Below, one piece after another: positions 9,053 to 20,332 of a DNA stretch of 64,000 bases. Each line of letters starts with the position of its first letter. The stretch's first letter is position 1. Source of the stretch: Albifimbria verrucaria (taxonomy: Eukaryota > Ascomycota > Sordariomycetes > Hypocreales > Stachybotryaceae); NCBI GenBank assembly GCA_020081605.1, contig JAHREC010000013.1:1302001-1366000 (forward strand), written 5' to 3'. A program made the translations under genes and the position numbers. Under the pieces are notes generated by a model. That model worked only from the letters and a program-made list of their open reading frames with translations, was not told where the DNA came from and made no database searches.

Positions 9053-11995
9053 TTACATCGAAAGTATCTGGTCTAACAATTTGCTGGCATCACTACTCAT
9101 TTCTCCGCCGCTGCAAGCATTCTGGTTTACGAAGCTCACGTCCCCTTGCACGAACCGCCGAGCTACAGCTTCAGCCGTCTCAAGTTGCTTCTGCTCGTCA
9201 GCACTCAACTTGGCACAAGCCAAGTTGATATCTTCATGGCGACTAAGAAGCGATGCCACGGCTTCGGCACGTTCAACAACTGTGCTAGGAACCCCATTGA
9301 GAGCTGCACATCGGCCCCCGTAACTTAATGCGCAGAGGCCAGGGACTAATTTGAAGAGATGTGTTATCTGGTCCTCTGTTCGGCTGGCTTTCCAGTCTGT
9401 GCTAACATCCATATGGTGCAATGTAACGCCATCGTAAAGATTAACGAAGTCATTGGTTAACACTTCGTGGAAGTGTGTTGCTGTTAGGAGCCAGGGCATA
9501 TTGTGACCCAAAGAGAAAAAATGATTCAGTAATGCAGCCAGAAGCCCAGCTCCATCATCCACATTCGTCCCTTTGCCGAACTCATCAATAATTACCAAGC
9601 TCCTTGGGGTGCAACACACCATTGCCCGCGATACCTGTTTTAAATCTATGCTGAATGCACTCTCGGTTCTCGCCACGCTTTCTCGTGTAGATATTCGCGT
9701 TAGAATCTTGTCTGTGAGGCCAATTTTTGCTCGGGTGGCCGGTACGTAACTGCCAATGTGTGCCAAATAAACGATGATTGCTATTTGCTTAAGATAGACG
9801 CTTTTACCTGAGTGGTTAGGGCCTGTAAGTATTAAAGATTGTTGGCGAGGCCAAGTTGTCTGATCTGTTGATAATTGGCCTCCAAGCAATTCGCAGTCAT
9901 TTGGTACGAAAGTTGGTACCACAAGCTCCTGCAAAGGATGACGTCCGCCTTCAACATGAAGGACGTTATCAGTCGTCATCTGAGGTTCAACCCATTGATA
10001 TTTTTTGGCTCCCATTGCAAGCGCAAGAAGAGCATCAAAGTCACCGCAGAGGTCTGAAGCTCGTATCAATGCCTCCTCATGCGAGATGACGGCTGTAGCT
10101 AATCTATGGATTACTTCAACTTCGCGATCTAACATCAATTAGGACGATATTTTTAAGTAGTTTGGTTACTTGCCTCCAATTTCGCAGTACATGTCTCCAT
10201 ACTGCTCATCAAGCTCTTTCATGTATTTGTTTTTGTAGCACACGGCTCCATCTGCTGTGAACAGTTTCTCCCATCGTTCACTATTAGAGCCTTCGCCTTC
10301 GTAACGGCCATTCCCAGTCTTAGGATCAAGTTCGACAACCATAAGGAAGCCTAGTTGAGGGAGAAAAATGCACGACCGAACATACTGGCAAGCCCATTCC
10401 GGGAGCTGCTGGTTTACGTGGTTGACGACCGCTGTCAGGAAGCTTCCCATCCCATCATATCGTCGCTTGAGTTCATCGAGATCAGGGTCGATTCCTGCTC
10501 TTACGGATGGTCGTTGCCGTGATTTGGATTGTTCAAAGTCGATAGTCTTGTTTATCATCCCACCTACAGCCACAAGACTTACTGGTTGAATACCATCCAC
10601 GAGCTTTACAACTTAACATTAGCTAGCCTCGTCTCTGTAAACATATCCACTTACCTTCTGAATCGCTTCAATACCCTGAGCAGAAAACCCAACAGCACAT
10701 TCTTTCAGTTTCAGGGCTTGAGCAGCAAACTGTCTGAGTGTGGCCCATACCCCTATCGAAGGACTGGCCACCGGAAAGGGCGTCGACTCCACGTCGCAGT
10801 TGAACAATCGCGGTCCTTACATTAGTCATTTTGCGTAGTATAGATACTGCCTGTCTCGCTCGTTCGTCATTTTCTGGTCGTGAAAGCAGCGATATTGTTC
10901 GCTGTCTCTGGCTAAGAGTATCCAAGTTGAGGGTTGGCTGGAGAAAGATTTGACGAAGGCGTATTCGCCCCTGCGGTGTGCATGTTAGGTGGTGAAACAA
11001 GCCATATAGGGACAGGCTTTCCTTTTGCCCAGATGCGCTGGCTCCGAACCCCCAAGTCTGGCTATTAGGATGGAGTTCTGATTGCACAATCTGTAGGGAG
11101 AGCAGCATGTCTGTGTTGATTAGCATGTAATCTGAAAGTGAAAACATTTTCAGAAATTCCACTTTGAGCAATGATTCGGTCGTTGTTCCGCCAGGACTGA
11201 ACTCGGCCGATCGCCGTCGGTGGAGATCATTCAAGACTACACCAGCACATGCTACCTAGGAAGAGTTAATGTGATGCAAACATGTTGTTATATGAAGCTC
11301 TTACGGAAACTCGATCATCAAGATTGATCAGTAAGCCACGTCGCATAAGTTTCATCTGGCTGTGTTCAGGATTGGTGTCGTGATGCATGGCCATATTGAG
11401 CCTGTTATAGAGAGGCGTCTCGCTATTATTGGAAATGATTGCTTGTACAGCAGTTGAATCGTCGAGGGTAAATTAACAATCTTCTGGCAAGCCATTTCGT
11501 ACAGAAACTCGGTGGATGGCACAACGCGTAAAATGAAATCTGGGGGTTGTCATCTAGAAATAATCAAACTCCTGCCCGGCGCCACCTTCGGATAACCGAC
11601 TTACCGTTCATCATATATTGATTTTGTGTTGATCTATTTTCCAGTAAATTCATCAGATGCTCTGGAGCTCTGGCCGAAACTAGAACAGTTGTGGGCTGGG
11701 TATGAATCAACAAGCCTTCGCAGATATCCAAACCAGCCATTGGAACTTGACTCATTAAAGAAAGCACACCATCAACAGTAGAGAAGAATGCGCAGCCGAG
11801 CATACCATCACCCCTAAGGTCAATAGACATGATAACCTCCTGCAAGGCCTCAGTCATCGGTATATCGTCATCACCATCGCTTGCTTCGTCTTCGCCAACC
11901 ACGTGGTGCAACATATTGCTTGAGGATGTTCCTGCACCACTTCCTGCTGAACAGTGGGTATGTCTGTGGCTGAACTCATGATTCGGCGAGCTCAT
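9053..11995 (-). CDS. MSH5: Meiotic MutS homologue MSH5
   Basis: MSH5 pairs with MSH4 to stabilise recombination intermediates and promote meiotic crossovers; it does not repair mismatches. The C-terminal ATPase domain shows the MSH5-type Walker A (LTGPNHSGKSVYLKQ), SARTESAFSIDL-like signature (ARTESAFSIDLKQVS) and Walker B (LVIIDEFGKGTN). A TATHFHEVL block and dimerisation segments follow. The middle domain contains LLKVEFLKMFSLSDYMLINTD and LHHLTCTP-like text (FHHLTCTPQGRIRLRQ). The N-terminal domain has the typical EVIMSIDLRGDGMLGCAFF start. Introns lie near 10139-10165, 10605-10655, 11240-11305 and 11545-11605. Frame breaks occur near 11470 (CCC run) and about 10775. ATG at 11995 overlaps the stop of an upstream open frame (see the 11992 entry). 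Confidence 0.92.
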
Positions 11996-12273
11996 ATCGG
12001 ATCAGGGTGAAGGGTCTTGTTTTCTAGCCATTCGTATAGGTGTATTGTTGGATGGTTGGTCGCGATGGCGTGAGCGTCGAGAATCGCTCGCCGAGCTTCT
12101 GAGTGACCTCGTGGATGGTCCTCGAGCCATTTCCGATAAACCGGAGGCAATAGTGTATCAGACAGCGCAGTGGCTTCATTCCTTTGCCTGATCGATGCGC
12201 CACAAGGGAAAGGCGAAGATATGCAAAAGCCGCCTATCATCGATTCCGATATGGTAAGGCTATATTGCAGCAT
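11992..12273 (-). CDS. Open frame directly upstream of MSH5, possible N-terminal part
   Basis: A 93-codon frame ends with TGA overlapping the MSH5 ATG by the four bases ATGA. It reads like coding sequence (LPPVYRKWLEDHPRGHSEAR, HAIATNHPTIHLYEWLENK) but matches no family I know. In a fungus such an overlap is odd; given the many one-base breaks here, it may be the true N-terminal part of MSH5 cut off by a missing base. It could also be a separate small gene or chance. Confidence 0.3.
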   Translation of the reverse strand: MLQYSLTISESMIGGFCISSPFPCGASIRQRNEATALSDTLLPPVYRKWLEDHPRGHSEARRAILDAHAIATNHPTIHLYEWLENKTLHPDPI

Positions 12274-12917
12274 TACGAGGATAATTCTTGCTTAGTATTT
12301 CCCTCGTTATCTCCATTCAAGTAGAGGGTAAGAACTGTGGGAGTTCCTGTGACCGCTCCTGCCTCGTAATTAAGTGAGATAGAAGTGGGAACATCGTTCG
12401 ATAGCATCAACCCAGCCACGCCTGCCTCAGATCCAGCTAAATGGACACCAGCTTTGTACTTACATTGTTATACTGTATTGTTCAAACGCGCTGGTGTCAC
12501 AACTACCTACTAAGGTAGGTAGGTACCTGTATTCAGTAGGTACCTACTTACTGATCTTTAACATCACTCACTATCAAGGGCTTCCCAGATGAATGCATGT
12601 AGGTTATGTAGGCTTCTTGTTTCGTAGGACATTCAGAGTAGATGTTTGAGGTTGGCCGCTCAGTCGCACCGATTAAATGGGAATAAGTTTATTCTTTGGC
12701 CGATGCACACGTGCTGGTATGCGAAAGCAGGCTTGCCTAAACAACAAGTCTGAGTCTACGACTTCATCGATTCTTGTCTGAGTATAACTCATCATACAAT
12801 GAACCATTGCTTCCCACACACATTTTTTTCCTCCACGCAAGGGCGTTTGGTGCATGGATGGTCGGGGGTTGGCCAATAAACAGCGCTACAGCTTTGTAGT
12901 TCGAATGTAGCCACGTA
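12274..12917. other. Intergenic, GGTACC-type motif at 12500-12555
   Basis: Upstream of MSH5 and downstream of EMC5. It contains a dense motif cluster (two AGGTAGGTACCT-like copies plus partial ones) at 12505-12552. No gene is supported. Confidence 0.55.
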
Positions 12918-13381
12918 TTAATTGCCTTGTCCTTTTGCCCATTCAGAGAACTCGCGTCGTTGCCTACGGATGTCGATGAACCCAGGCCGAGCCTCGAGGA
13001 ATGCAAATGGGTTCCCTCGGTAATCCTTCTCTACTTCGCCGCTTCCATCCAAGAACCCAGCCTTGCCTTCTCGTTCTATCTTGCCTGCCCACACGTTCCA
13101 ATGAACGGGTCGCAGAGTAGGTGATCCTAGTACGAGTCCGAGGCAGATAACTAATGTGGCCACGAGTGTTTCTATGCAAATATCGAGAGGTAGCGTGTTT
13201 GATAGCGTGGGGAGACGACGGAATGGGTCGTTCGCGATGCCGAGAGAACAGCGTGCTCTTGCGCCGAGTAACAGCTATTGCACAGTTAGTAACATGGAAC
13301 ATACTAAGTGATGGAATATGCTTACGCGTGAGCAAGCACTACCAGACCCACGAGGGTCACTGAGCGCGGAATCCAACCCAT
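12918..13381 (-). CDS. EMC5: ER membrane complex subunit 5 (EMC5/MMgT)
   Basis: EMC5 is a core transmembrane subunit of the ER membrane complex, an insertase for tail-anchored and multipass proteins. The start (complement 13379-13381) gives MGWIPRSVTLVGLVVLAHA, the first membrane segment. An intron at about 13265-13327 follows, then CYSAQEHAVLS. The second membrane segment is LPLDICIETLVATLVICLGLVLG. The conserved tail reads LRPVHWNVWAGKIEREG, then NPFAFLEARPGFIDIRRQRREF. One break near 13240 (GG run) joins AQEHAVLS to GIANDPFRRLP. Length of about 130 aa after closure suits fungal EMC5. Confidence 0.9.
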
Positions 13382-14265
13382 TGCTGAAAAGAAAGATGGA
13401 TCAGAGCTTCTCGAGGCGCCTACGCTTTGTGGTTGTATTGAGGTTGCGATGATGTCTTCACACGATAAACCAGACCTAACGTGGCTCACGTTTACCTTAG
13501 GTGGGTACCTAGGTATCTATTTGTACAGAGGTACTGCGAAGGAAGGCCCCCACCTTGTAGGTACTCATGTGGAAGTACATTCTGTGGCTGTTAGTTACTG
13601 AAAATACCTCATGCGGTGCACCCTCTACCTGCCTAAGCCGAACGGTACTCCATAGACTGACCAGGTAGGTACCTACCTATTTACGTGGGGTTAGTTACGG
13701 TAGTCAGGAAAACCTGTGTTCCGGCTTTCCCGGACAGATACAGGCTACCCTACAACAACCTATTGTTCTCATCCATATCCAACCTCACATTTACGTGAAC
13801 ATACGCTTGTCTCTCATGTTTGAGTACGTTGCTGAGCATATGTAATGGTGTTTAAACTCCATCCTCTGGTTATATATCCCAGATTCATTTGGTTCATGGC
13901 ACCCCATACTGATGGCTAATGCTAACTATGAGATCTTTTATACTCACGATCAGTATGCGACTCCAGAACATCCATGTAACTTGGAATCGCAAGCTTGTAG
14001 CCCGCCGCCGCCGATATGGAGAGAAGATTGAATGCACGGGCATGCTCCCGATTCTAAAGAATAATAATATCTGCCATCCCATTACTACGCAACGAGTAAG
14101 GTATGGAGTGTCCAACACTCAAGTACGCCAAGTGAAGTTACATAATATCGAGAAGCCAATTATGATATAAACGCGCTCTATCCTAGTTGCATGAGTAAAC
14201 CAGCTGTCAAGACCCAATAACTACACTGCTATTCAACTTAAGCCGAAACTGCCAATACGTCATAA
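13382..14265. other. Intergenic, GGTACC-type motif at 13495-13685
   Basis: Upstream region of EMC5 and 3' flank of the HMG-box gene. It has several copies of the TTAGGTGGGTACCTAGG and AGGTAGGTACCTACCT type. Nothing else is supported. Confidence 0.55.
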
Positions 14266-15737
14266 CTAAATGTCATCGTCGTCCATTTGTCGGAAGTACT
14301 GGTCGAATTGACTAGGCTCTAGGTCCTCCACCTGCCACTCATCCTGATTGCCAAGGTAGTCATCATGAGCACCCCATGCATTCCACTGTCCTCCAGACCC
14401 AAGAACCAGCTGTGGCTGCCACCCACTTTGAGCATCTAGTGGTGGGTAGGCAGTGGCAGCGCCACCACTGAAAGGCGAGAGCGGCCCTGCAGAGCCAGAG
14501 AGTAGAGGGTCATAGCCTGAGTTCATGGGTTGCGTATTTTTGGCAACTGCTGCCGGATCCATACTCCCTGCACTTATTGATGGAATTCCAGCGAAAGAAG
14601 GCTCATGTAAGTGGCCGAAGCCTGCTGCAGAGTATGGACTCTGAGAATAAGCGTATTGGTTACCTGAGACGTGGGAGACCACGGCATCAACCTGTTGTCT
14701 TCGCCCAAGTAACCCTGTTCCCCTAAAATAAATCGCGGTGGCGGCCCCAAATATGTCCGTCGTATAGCATCGAGCCCTCCAATTCACGCTGTGACGCTGC
14801 TGTCGTATTCATGTGTTGACCACTTTGGGTTGATCCTGACCTCTCATCGATGTGATCATTGCCATCAGTCACATCCCCATTCGCGTTCATCTCCACACCA
14901 TCCTCAAGCTTCGCTTTCTTATTAGAGATTGGGATGTATTTATAACCTGGATGAGCCTCAATATGCTTCCTCTTCTCAACCTGGGCCAGTTGTTCGAATT
15001 TCTTGCGGATTCTCAGTGGCTCCAAATCCCTCCACGATCTACCACATATCGTTGATATCTGTTGATGATTTGTCTTTGTGCATAAGCTTTTGGCTACTTC
15101 TTGGTATGTCTTTCGGTAGAGCATAAAGGCATTGAGTGGCCTCCTGATCCTATCCCCTTTCTTTATAGTCCTGTGCCTCTCTTCGATCGATCTACACGCA
15201 AATTTGGCTGGGTCGAAGGCGGGAATATCTGAGCGCTCTAGAGCAATTTCAGAGAGCGGTCTATTGATTTTCTCAGTTATCTCTCGATGGGTTTGATTGC
15301 TCGCTCTGCCCCTTCTAGCCTGCTGCTGTACACCGATGCGCTTCTGTAATGACATGCCTTTTCCTACATCGTTTCGGCCTCCTTGTGGAATACCCTCACT
15401 TGTCGCAGCCGGAAGGGTAGGTTTACGGATCACGGTATGCATATCCGTCAACCTGTACTGCAATGGTGTTTCTACCAAATCGTGTTGGCTGCCAACGTTC
15501 CGCAACGGCTCGGTGCGTTGGGTTGCCTGTGTATAGTCTGAGGCTCTGGATGGTGCTCCTTGGCCGTGCTAAAAGGTATCAATCCTCAGAACTAGAGTCA
15601 GACAACATCAATTTGTAGATAAACGTAACTCACTTGGCGTCGAAGTTGGCTGAGAGGTGCAACAGGCCAGACGTTGAAGTCGACACAAGTATGTGGGGAC
15701 TTGAATGTGATAGCCCCGTGAGCTCCTCAGATACCAT
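14266..15737 (-). CDS. HMG-box transcription factor (MATA_HMG-like)
   Basis: Sequence-specific DNA-binding protein with one HMG box at about 14930-15150. Key text is RRPLNAFMLYRKTYQEVAKS, QISTICGRSWRDLEP and KFEQLAQVEKRKHIEAHPGYKY, which resembles the mating-type/Ste11 class and not bulk chromatin HMG proteins. A basic stretch (NKKAKLEDG) follows the box. The C-terminal third is Gly/Ser/Pro-rich with an acidic end (DQYFRQMDDDDI). An intron at about 15572-15633 precedes a short first exon; ATG at 15737 is my best guess and needs one added G at about 15715. Two further breaks (about 14743, GGGG; about 14680, CCC) join LYDGHIWG to PPPRFILGEQGYLG and then to SGNQYAYSQ. No APN2 or SLA2 neighbour is present, so this is not the mating-type locus. 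Confidence 0.8.
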
Positions 15738-17245
15738 CAGGCTCCGTGTACAGTTGGGGATAGCGGGCCTGTTCTTTTAAGCCTTCGAGAGACACCGCGC
15801 TCCAAGTGGACCGTGATGCTGATTACGATTGAGGGCGCTTTACAGCACAAGCCTCTCTCGTCCGTCCAATTTGCCAGCCCGAGCAACTTCCAGGCAGTGT
15901 TTGGACTCCACTCAAGACCGCCAAGGCAAGATAATGTTTACAACTCGTGGTACTGTAAATTGTTTCCAAGAATGCAAGGTCTCTAGTTCTGCACGACTAT
16001 CCAGCAAACAATTGATATGACTTAACAATATGTAGCTGTACAGGACAGTACTACGGTGTATTTAAGAGTTGGTCTGTAAGAATATCTTATGCACTTGTAT
16101 CTTCCACCACGAAGAGACCTTCTCCTTTGTCCAAAGTCTTGGTCTTGGTATCCCATCCCATCGTCATCCGTTCTTCACGTCACCCTTTATGAGCTATTTT
16201 CGTGTCTTAAGGTGTGTTGAGATTCTGGAAATAAGCTAGAAGCCTCGCCGAATCTGGACTCTGTTACATAGAACAACTGCAGCAATGCTGCTACAGTATT
16301 GCCGGCTCCCTGCGACAGACTTGGATCACGAGCGCGAGCCCGAGCTGAATGGCAGTTGGCACTGTTCGCATTGCACTTCGTGATGCTCATGCACGTGTCA
16401 AGGGATGAGGTGCCCAAGCTTATGAATCCTGCGCCCGGCTTCTGCCCCAAGTATCTAGAACCCTTTTGGAAGACTGGAATGTTGCAAGGTCCCAGGCAGA
16501 TCTGATTGGATATGAATGTGCAATTGTGCACTAAAATATGCCATTGTCTGTTTCATCAACACTTTCACTCCTTTGACGACCCCACAGGGTTGTTCGACAG
16601 AATAATCAGCCTCCAGAACCAGCCGCGCCACCTCTCCACCCTCATCGTATATGCCATTCACTGACTCGGATGATAGTGCACTGCGCAGTGCCACGCATGA
16701 CAAGCTTTGCACTGTAGCGCACACCTCAAAGAATTCTTTGGTTATTGTTGAGATACATGCGAGGTATACATACATAGTACTGCATGGGAACAACATATCA
16801 CTTTCTGTCGTCAAGCTTGCTGTAGTTCCCACTCAGCAGTAGCAGAACATACCATGCATATGGCATGTACTAAATGGTGATGAATTGATTTTGTCTTATA
16901 GTAATCTGTACATATAAGGCAGCGATGGTGTTGTACTGTATTGTGTAGTGTGCAGGGCTGATAGGTAGTAAATGACTGCGTTCCCTAAAGATGATCTGAA
17001 GACACAACACCACATGATGGAAAGAAAAAGCTTGGAACAGTACCAGGAAGCGCTGATTGGGTTGACTTGACTTCTTCCGACCTCAAGGCAATAAATCCAC
17101 TGAGAATGAAGCAACGCCATATAAACCAAACTTTGTACTGCGCGCTGATCGCATCAAGCATGTATGGGACAAGCATGATCCAACTATGGCAGTACAACCA
17201 TGACGCCGTTTTTCATATCCATGATTGTGATGATGACACTCACCG
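15738..17245. other. Gene-poor stretch between HMG-box and PHD genes
   Basis: 1.5 kb with small open frames on both strands (16187-16531, 16455-16832, 16896-17129), none with domain-like text. No repeat or RNA gene is recognised. Confidence 0.5.
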
Positions 17246-19682
17246 TCAATCTGCCGCCATGGTGGGCCGGGGAGGCGAGGATTTGACAGGAGATCTTGGA
17301 GGAGAAGATCTGACGAAAGATCGCGGAGGAGAGGATTTGACAGGAGATCGTGGAGGAGAGGATTTAGTTGGGGAGTCAGGATAATCTCGCGTGAAGTAGG
17401 TGATAGCGTGGTCACAGGAGGAATTACTGTCGGGGTTGCACCGACAAGACCCGCTACAGGAGTTAACGGACGTGGTGACTGCTTCGTAGGAGAAATCCCC
17501 GCTCGAGCAGGAAATCCATTTTTTCGACTTTTGGTGTAGAAAGGGCTTGAACGTTCCCGGGTGAGGCCATCGCTGGCTGCTTAGCTTGGAGTCCTTGAAA
17601 CAAAGGAGACACAAAGCCGTCAAAATCCTTCATGTGGCTGGCAGAAGGAGTAACTGCGACCCCTCGCGAACTGTTTTCGGTGCCCACGTCTGGATGTGCC
17701 AGGACGTGCGTAACATTAGGCTTGACCTTAATTCGCTCAGAACCAAGTTTTGAAGCCTTCTCTCCGTTGCTGATAGAAGTGTTCGACAAGACAACCCCGT
17801 TTACATCTTTGTGAGCAAGCCTTGATGTTGGACTTGAGGATTGCTGCTTTTGTGGTGAATGATGAGATACCGAGGGAAGTCAACACTCAAGCTAGGTGCT
17901 CGTATCTGAGTCTCAGTATTTGTAGCTGGTGCTTGCGTTACATCTGATTCACCAGGATGGTGGACCTTCAGCTTGATTGTGGTTCTTGGCTTTTCGTGAC
18001 CAGAATTTTCCCGCGAACGACACATCGAGCAGACAAAATGGAAGTCAGGGCGGTCAGCGTCCCGTTCAGTGATTCCTAGGCACTTGCTGTGCTGCCAAAC
18101 GTTGCACTTCTCGCAGGCCACACTGTGCGTGCCGTCGTCAACATGTCCATACATGCCACATATGCAATCGAATACCCAATCCTCCTCGTCTTCGAGTTGT
18201 TTCAAAGCTTCGCGATTCTTGGCAATCTCAGCTTGGCGTCGACGCTCTGACATACGAGCTTTGCCACCAGCAAGTTTCGAACTATCCTCAGAAAGAGTTG
18301 CGAGTTCCTCCTCGTGTTGTAAGCGTCGAGCCTCCCGTTCCTTCAGGCGCTGTTCCCGGGATGCTAGTCTTGAGTCACGCTCTCGTTCCAGCTTGAACCG
18401 CTCCTGTTCTTCACGCTTCCTGGCGGTCTCAGCTGCTTTTGATCTCTCCTCCTCCTCCTTCTCGACTTCCTCTTGCTTCTGTCGCTCAACTTTACCGGCA
18501 ATACGACTCGACCGCTTGGCGTTGGCCATTTTGGCAAGGTTCATAAGCTCCTTTTCTCGTTGCAGCTCTTTGCGCTTTCGAGACTCCTCTTGCTTCTCGA
18601 GAATTGGAACAAGATGCTCCTGCAGTTGTTGTTTCAATATCTGCTCGTTTTGTCGCGGGTCTTCGTCAAAGCTTGTACTAGACTTTGTACTTCAGGCAAT
18701 GTGACAGCAACGCATTCCCACTTCATGCCGCCAAGCCCATTGTCATCCGCATTCACGTCACTGCTCGTCTCGTTGATCTTGTCGCTCTCATGGCTGCGGT
18801 TCAATCGCCGTCGCTTGTTCGACTGCCGGCCGCCGCGTGTTGATGACTTTTCGGAAGCGAACGATTGCAATAATGCATGAGATTCCGATAAACGATAGAC
18901 TCTGTTGTCATCGAGGACGTAGTAAGTTCGATCCTTGCTATCCCAGCCGTACGGCTCGATCCGCTGAAACGTATAACTGATTAGCCAAGCGTGGCATTGA
19001 AGAAAAAGCTTGTGACCTACCCAGTCGGTCTGCTCAGTATCGCGTTGCTCTTCCATCTTATCTCGGATGCGTTCAGGATGAATCATAGCCCATTGCGTGA
19101 GCTGTTGCATAACCTGAATCTGCCGCCGAGTGCACGTTAGCGCACGGCTGTACTAAGGACACTAGAAAAGCTTGCACAATGTGTTTTACCTTGGTCAAGA
19201 CATCAAATTCAGTGAACTTCTCGGGCTCTTCTGCGCTACCGAAGGGGTTGTGTTGAGAGTCGAGAGCTAGGTACTGCTTTTGCGCTTGACTATCGAACAA
19301 AGAATGTCTGAGGGGAAATAATCAGTACGCCGTTTCGAAAATGAGAACATGAAGAGGCCTCGTACGTAAGCCCGCGATGCGATGATACGAGTTTGAGAAT
19401 CGCGAGGGCGATATCATCGAGAATAGGCGAAGAAGGCTTGAGGCACTCTGTCTCCAATTCCTGAACGAGCACGTGAGCTTCAAATCAATTATTGTATAGT
19501 TTGTCATGTTGGCTTACCTCAACGTCGATAGATTCGTCGATTTTGGCAGCCTTTCCAAACAAGTAGATCCATTGACAAAGATTGGCAAACTCCCACATGT
19601 TTCGCAGGCGATGCAAGAAAGGCGATAATGTGTCTTCCGTATGTTCCTCCACGACCTCCACGGCCCGCCTTTTCGACGGCAT
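17246..19682 (-). CDS. PHD-finger chromatin protein with long charged coiled coil
   Basis: Probable nuclear reader protein. From ATG at 19682: MPSKRRAVEVVEE, then a helical N-terminal region resembling DDT/WHIM-type chromatin-remodeller accessory segments (LRNMWEFANLCQWIYLFGK; ILDDIALAILKLV; EPYGWDSKDRTYYVLDDNRVYRL). A long Glu/Arg/Lys coiled coil of about 150 residues follows. The PHD finger at about 18010-18165 reads CICGMYGHVDDGTHSVACEK, then CNVWQHSKCLG and FVCSMC, with C4HC3 zinc ligands complete. The Ser/Pro-rich tail ends with repeated SSPPRSPVK-like units. Introns lie near 18970-19020, 19115-19190, 19305-19365 and 19465-19515. Four one-base breaks (about 18648, 17877, 17520 and 17375) link the pieces. 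It looks like a conserved fungal PHD protein; the complex is not known. Confidence 0.82.
17249..17376 (-). repeat. Coding minisatellite: SSPPRSPVK-type repeats
   Basis: About four tandem units of roughly 30 bp (consensus on the minus strand AAATCCTCTCCTCCACGATC + TCCTGTC) encode KSSPPRSPV or close variants at the C-terminus of the PHD protein. SP and PR dipeptides make it a likely proline-directed kinase target region. Confidence 0.75.
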
Positions 19683-20332
19683 CTTGAGTGTTTCTTGTAA
19701 GGCTGGTGGGTTGCGATTTCGTAGTTGAGATGACTGCAAATGCTCATGTCGGTTCCAGATACGTCAAGCTTGTGGTGCGACGCGCGCGAAAGAAGTTCAG
19801 TACCGCGATGTGGCGCGCCGATGGGGGCCAAGCAAGGTACCTTCCTCACTTTCCCTTAAAGGTACTTAGCGCTGCATCGAAACACACATCTCCACTGCAT
19901 ACGATAGAAAAGTCCCCCAAAGTACCGGGCCGCTAGTTCGTTGCCTTTGAGGGACCAGCTTACGACATGTCAGCACCGGTTCCAGTAAGTGGGTCGTCTA
20001 TACGCAACCCCAAATGGTGATACAGGCGGCCAGGGGTTAGAGTGCCATGCATTGCTCAGCCCAGACGCACATGCTTCAGCCCTGTTCTCAGTCAACGCTT
20101 GTTGCTAACTGTCAACCCCCATTTCCTTCGAGTGGAAGGCCCTCATCTATCCTTCAATACCATCCGCGCAGGCTCTGAACCCCGAGATGGTACTGCCCGG
20201 CGTACTCCGTCTCGTACAGCAACCCCTCTGTTTTGGATCGTGACGCCTAGCAGCTAGGTGTAGCTTGCAGCCGGGTTCAATCCTCGATTTCGACCTCGAC
20301 CTCGACCTCGACCTCGTCGCCATTCCCACCAA
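19683..20332. promoter_or_regulatory. Divergent promoter region, PHD protein / CCH1
   Basis: 650 bp between two divergent start codons. About five GACCTC hexamers (20287-20317) lie just before the CCH1 ATG, probably in its 5' leader. No TATA box is clear. Confidence 0.5.
20289..20317 (+). repeat. Hexamer microsatellite (TCGACC)n before CCH1
   Basis: Roughly five copies of a TCGACC/GACCTC hexamer, ending about 15 bp upstream of the CCH1 start codon. Confidence 0.8.

Noticed and set aside
14266..15737. Mating-type locus
   Set aside because: The HMG box is MAT-like but there are no APN2, SLA2 or COX13-type neighbours and no alpha-box gene.
15738..17129. Small frames between the HMG-box and PHD genes as effectors
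   Set aside because: None has a convincing signal peptide or cysteine pattern, and no splice-supported model could be built.
18069..18704. 211-codon plus-strand open frame, Ser/Arg/Cys-rich
   Set aside because: It is antisense to the Glu/Lys/Arg coiled coil of the PHD protein; its composition is what the complement of GAG/AAG/CGC codons gives.
20265..20290. Possible tRNA T-arm (GGGTTCAATCC)
   Set aside because: No acceptor, D or anticodon stem can be formed around it.
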